Source: Calothrix sp. PCC 6303
GTDB taxonomy: Bacteria > Cyanobacteriota > Cyanobacteriia > Cyanobacteriales > Nostocaceae
Assembly: GCF_000317435.1 (NCBI RefSeq)
Contig: NC_019751.1
Location: 3,410,001-3,474,000, forward strand
Length of the DNA: 64,000 nt
Reading direction: 5' to 3'
The notes under the pieces are model-generated. The model ran no database searches, was not told the origin of the DNA, and worked only from the letters and a program-made list of their open reading frames with translations. Both the position numbers and the translations under genes were made by a program. Shown one piece after another: positions 63,498-64,000 of the stretch (its first letter is position 1; each line of letters opens with the position of its first letter).

Positions 63498-64000
63498 GTG
63501 AAAGCCACAAAAGCGATCGCCCAAAAATTCTACACCTTGTCTGTACTGTGTTTGTTGTTATTTCTGATGTTTACAGGAAATAGCTGGGCGCAAATTCCTA
63601 CTGATACAAAAATCACCCCCATAGTTGAAAAACTGATTGATAACAATGCCCGTGTGCGTTTAGAAGCACATGACGCACTTGTAAGTATTGGTTCGGGTGC
63701 AGTGCCGACGTTGGTAGAAAACCTCAAAAACCCAGATTGTAACATTCGCTGGCGTGCGGCTTGGGTTTTGGGTGATATGGGTACGGAAGCTGCGACTGCG
63801 GTGGGTGCGCTGACGGAAGCTTTGCAGGATGAAGATACCCAAGTGCGGATGTATGCAGTATTGGCTTTGGGTGAAATTGGCATACCTGCAAAATCTGCGG
63901 TTCCGGCTTTGATGGCAGCTTTGCAGGATAAAGAACAATATGTTCGCATTTATGCAGCTTCAGCTTTGAGACGGATTGGTACGGAGGCAAAAGTTGCGGT
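63498..64000 (+). CDS. HEAT-repeat (PBS lyase-like) protein, 3' end outside window
   Basis: Frame open from GTG 63498 to the window edge (167 codons, no stop). The hydrophobic signal segment YTLSVLCLLLFLMFTGNSWA is followed by HEAT repeats: NARVRLEAHDALVSIGSGAV, WRAAWVLGDMGTEAATAVGA, VRMYAVLALGEIGIPAKSAV and VRIYAASALRRIGTEAK. Likely exported, with a scaffold role. GGAG precedes the GTG by about 13 bases. The minus-strand frames over this region are shadows. Confidence 0.85.
   Translation, partial: MKATKAIAQKFYTLSVLCLLLFLMFTGNSWAQIPTDTKITPIVEKLIDNNARVRLEAHDALVSIGSGAVPTLVENLKNPDCNIRWRAAWVLGDMGTEAATAVGALTEALQDEDTQVRMYAVLALGEIGIPAKSAVPALMAALQDKEQYVRIYAASALRRIGTEAKVA

Noticed and set aside
1-64000. 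tRNA and rRNA genes
   Set aside because: Reading the intergenic regions showed no cloverleaf with a T-loop motif and acceptor pairing, but I could not run a covariance search.

Overview
The window comes from a filamentous, probably heterocyst-forming cyanobacterium (Nostocales). The evidence is frequent HIP1 octamers (GCGATCGC) and cyanobacterium-typical families: Ycf51, CrtD, XisH/XisI, DevBCA-type exporter, DUF1400, DUF2301, Uma2 and very large STAND/TPR proteins. It looks like ordinary chromosome in which housekeeping genes (infC, argG, hisS, crtD, a minimal sucrose-phosphate-synthase-like enzyme) alternate with accessory islands full of toxin-antitoxin pairs, small palindromic repeats, MITE-like elements and gene fragments. 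I saw no rRNA, tRNA or CRISPR array.

Layout. 0-4 kb: end of an RRM RNA-binding protein gene, a GT4 glycosyltransferase, an AIM24 gene fragment and an orphan STAND-type N-terminal domain. 4-6.8 kb: a DUF2231 membrane-protein gene interrupted by a 2.2-kb group II intron carrying an RT-maturase-HNH protein; removing the intron restores the reading frame exactly, and EBS1/IBS1 pairing supports the boundaries. 7-11 kb: hemerythrin-like protein, lipoate ligase family protein, LRAT-like protein, site-2 protease with CBS domains. 11-21.3 kb: a ParE-type module, xisHI between direct repeats, a two-gene NLR-like system (small putative effector plus NB-ARC-TPR protein sharing a 25-residue motif), aminotransferase/dehydrogenase, ycf51, a PIN-type module between direct repeats, and mazEF. 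21.8-30 kb: a GT39-like membrane glycosyltransferase, a Uma2 nuclease, and a TetR regulator divergent from devBCA. 30-45 kb: a REC-wHTH-HPt-REC regulator, hisS, argG, several hypotheticals, infC, and a nucleotide-transporter-like protein with HEAT repeats. 45-48 kb: a type II restriction-modification system with an AvaI/BsoBI-like nuclease. 48-54.7 kb: DUF2301 protein, FAS1 fragment, pentapeptide and TPR proteins, ABC ATPase, fragments of a second hisS and of a GNAT gene, a secreted lectin-like protein and a Wza-like export protein. 54.9-64 kb: DUF1400 hydrolase, SPFH protein, a vapC split by nested insertions, crtD, a membrane NACHT NTPase with a GLIF tandem repeat, and the start of a HEAT-repeat protein.

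The most noteworthy items are the intron that splices within a protein gene, the effector/NLR pair with matching amyloid-signalling-like motifs, a palindromic repeat inserted in frame inside that NLR's ATPase domain, and the nested insertion in vapC, whose inner part is a clean 293-bp element with a 9-bp target duplication and a degenerate relative 28 kb away.
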